Of a stretch of 5,250 nucleotides of DNA, positions 4,873-5,250 are shown one piece after another; the stretch's first letter is position 1; each line of letters opens with the position of its first letter. Origin of the DNA: an uncultured Polymorphobacter sp. GTDB taxonomy: Bacteria > Pseudomonadota > Alphaproteobacteria > Sphingomonadales > Sphingomonadaceae. Position numbers and translations under genes: made by a program. The notes beneath the pieces were generated by a model. The model was not told the origin of the DNA, ran no database searches, and worked only from the letters and a program-made list of their open reading frames with translations. The stretch lies in NCBI GenBank assembly GCA_937894055.1, contig CALDHQ010000543.1:1-5250 (forward strand). Direction: 5' to 3'.

Positions 4873-5250
4873 CAATGCGTCGACGAGGTCGCCAATCGGG
4901 CGTTCGTGCATGCGTGGTACGCCGGAGAGCTGATAATCGCCATTGGCAAAAGCCAGTGCGGCGGTTAGCGGCCGGAACGCGGTACCTGCGTTGCCCAAAA
5001 ACAGATCTGCGTTTTTATTTGGGAAATTGCCGTTACAGCCGGTCACGCGCCAGGCATTTTCGGCAAAGTTTTCCAGTTTTACACCCAGCGTCTGCAGTGC
5101 TTCCAGCATGCGAGATGTGTCATCCGAGGCTAGCAGATCGCGTATTTCAGTGACGCCACCGGCTAGAGCCGCTAGTAACAATGTGCGGTTAGAAATGCTT
5201 TTTGAGCCAGGCAGGGTAATTGAGCCTTGCGCACGGGTCCTGGCAGGTAG
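4870..5250 (-). pseudogene. aroA: EPSP synthase (AroA), N-terminal fragment, open to window edge and joined to P450
   Basis: About 126 residues of 3-phosphoshikimate 1-carboxyvinyltransferase, the sixth shikimate-pathway enzyme, which joins PEP to shikimate-3-phosphate. Counting from the window edge, [10 protein letters not shown] at 13-22 holds the phosphate-binding Lys17 and Arg22, [11 protein letters not shown] at 85-95 is the PEP/glyphosate loop, and [14 protein letters not shown] at 113-126 holds the next conserved arginines. The frame runs unbroken from 5250, so the TTG at 5181 is internal; compared with E. coli AroA only about seven to ten residues are missing upstream. The family normally has about 430 residues, and everything after VDAL is replaced by P450 sequence. 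GC is about 55% (181/330 over 4921-5250), with TTA, TTT and AAA codons scarce elsewhere in the window. The protein looks betaproteobacterial to me, suggesting foreign DNA or an assembly joint. Confidence 0.85.

Noticed and set aside
5179..5181. TTG as a start codon for the AroA-P450 frame
   Set aside because: The conserved AroA motif [10 protein letters not shown] is encoded upstream of it in the same frame, which is open to the window edge.
4453..5250. A novel bifunctional shikimate-P450 fusion enzyme
   Set aside because: Both catalytic modules are badly truncated (no AroA second domain, no P450 I-helix) and composition shifts at the joint, so a working fusion enzyme is not credible.
1..5250. 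CRISPR arrays, tRNA or rRNA genes, insertion sequences, toxin-antitoxin or defence genes
   Set aside because: Read on both strands; no spaced direct repeats, cloverleaf, transposase motif or defence-type domain was found.

Overview
The window is GC-rich (by eye about 65% over most of its length) and looks like the chromosome of an alphaproteobacterium, most likely a sphingomonad. The clues are the etfB-etfA pair with alphaproteobacterial-type proteins, a secreted protein with the PEPxxWA-type C-terminal sorting tail, and an intergenic palindrome built on the TCCCTCGACTTCGCTCGGGA motif that I remember as common in sphingomonad genomes. The assignment is an inference from these features; no search was run.

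Layout, left to right. Positions 1-1192 (+) hold the 3' end of etfB and all of etfA, overlapping by ATGA; together they make the electron transfer flavoprotein that takes electrons from acyl-CoA and related dehydrogenases. A 272-base gap follows, with a structured stretch and a strong intrinsic terminator (1348-1378). Positions 1465-2955 (+) encode a secreted protein of the esterase-like phytase family with a signal peptide and a PEP-CTERM tail, followed by its own terminator (2987-3027). Positions 3128-3283 (+) encode a 51-residue secreted two-cysteine peptide of unknown function. It is preceded by a possible general-stress (EcfG-type) promoter and a leader hairpin. A perfect 16-bp terminator hairpin (3296-3333) separates it from convergent genes and probably works in both directions.

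On the minus strand, a hotdog-fold acyl-CoA thioesterase-like gene (4271-3840) is followed 28 bases later by a cytoplasmic cyclophilin (3811-3356); they probably form a two-gene operon. Upstream of them lies a 72-base intergenic palindrome (4315-4386).

The right end is anomalous. One uninterrupted minus-strand frame (5250-4453) joins the N-terminal part of EPSP synthase (AroA) to the C-terminal third of a cytochrome P450, with the joint near 4870. GC content falls to about 55% (hand count 181/330 over 4921-5250) on the AroA side. Both halves are incomplete, so this is most simply a chimeric assembly joint, with real recombination as the alternative.

I found no CRISPR array, tRNA, rRNA, insertion sequence or defence island. 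The least explained items are the small secreted peptide with its leader, the structured region after etfA, and the AroA-P450 joint.
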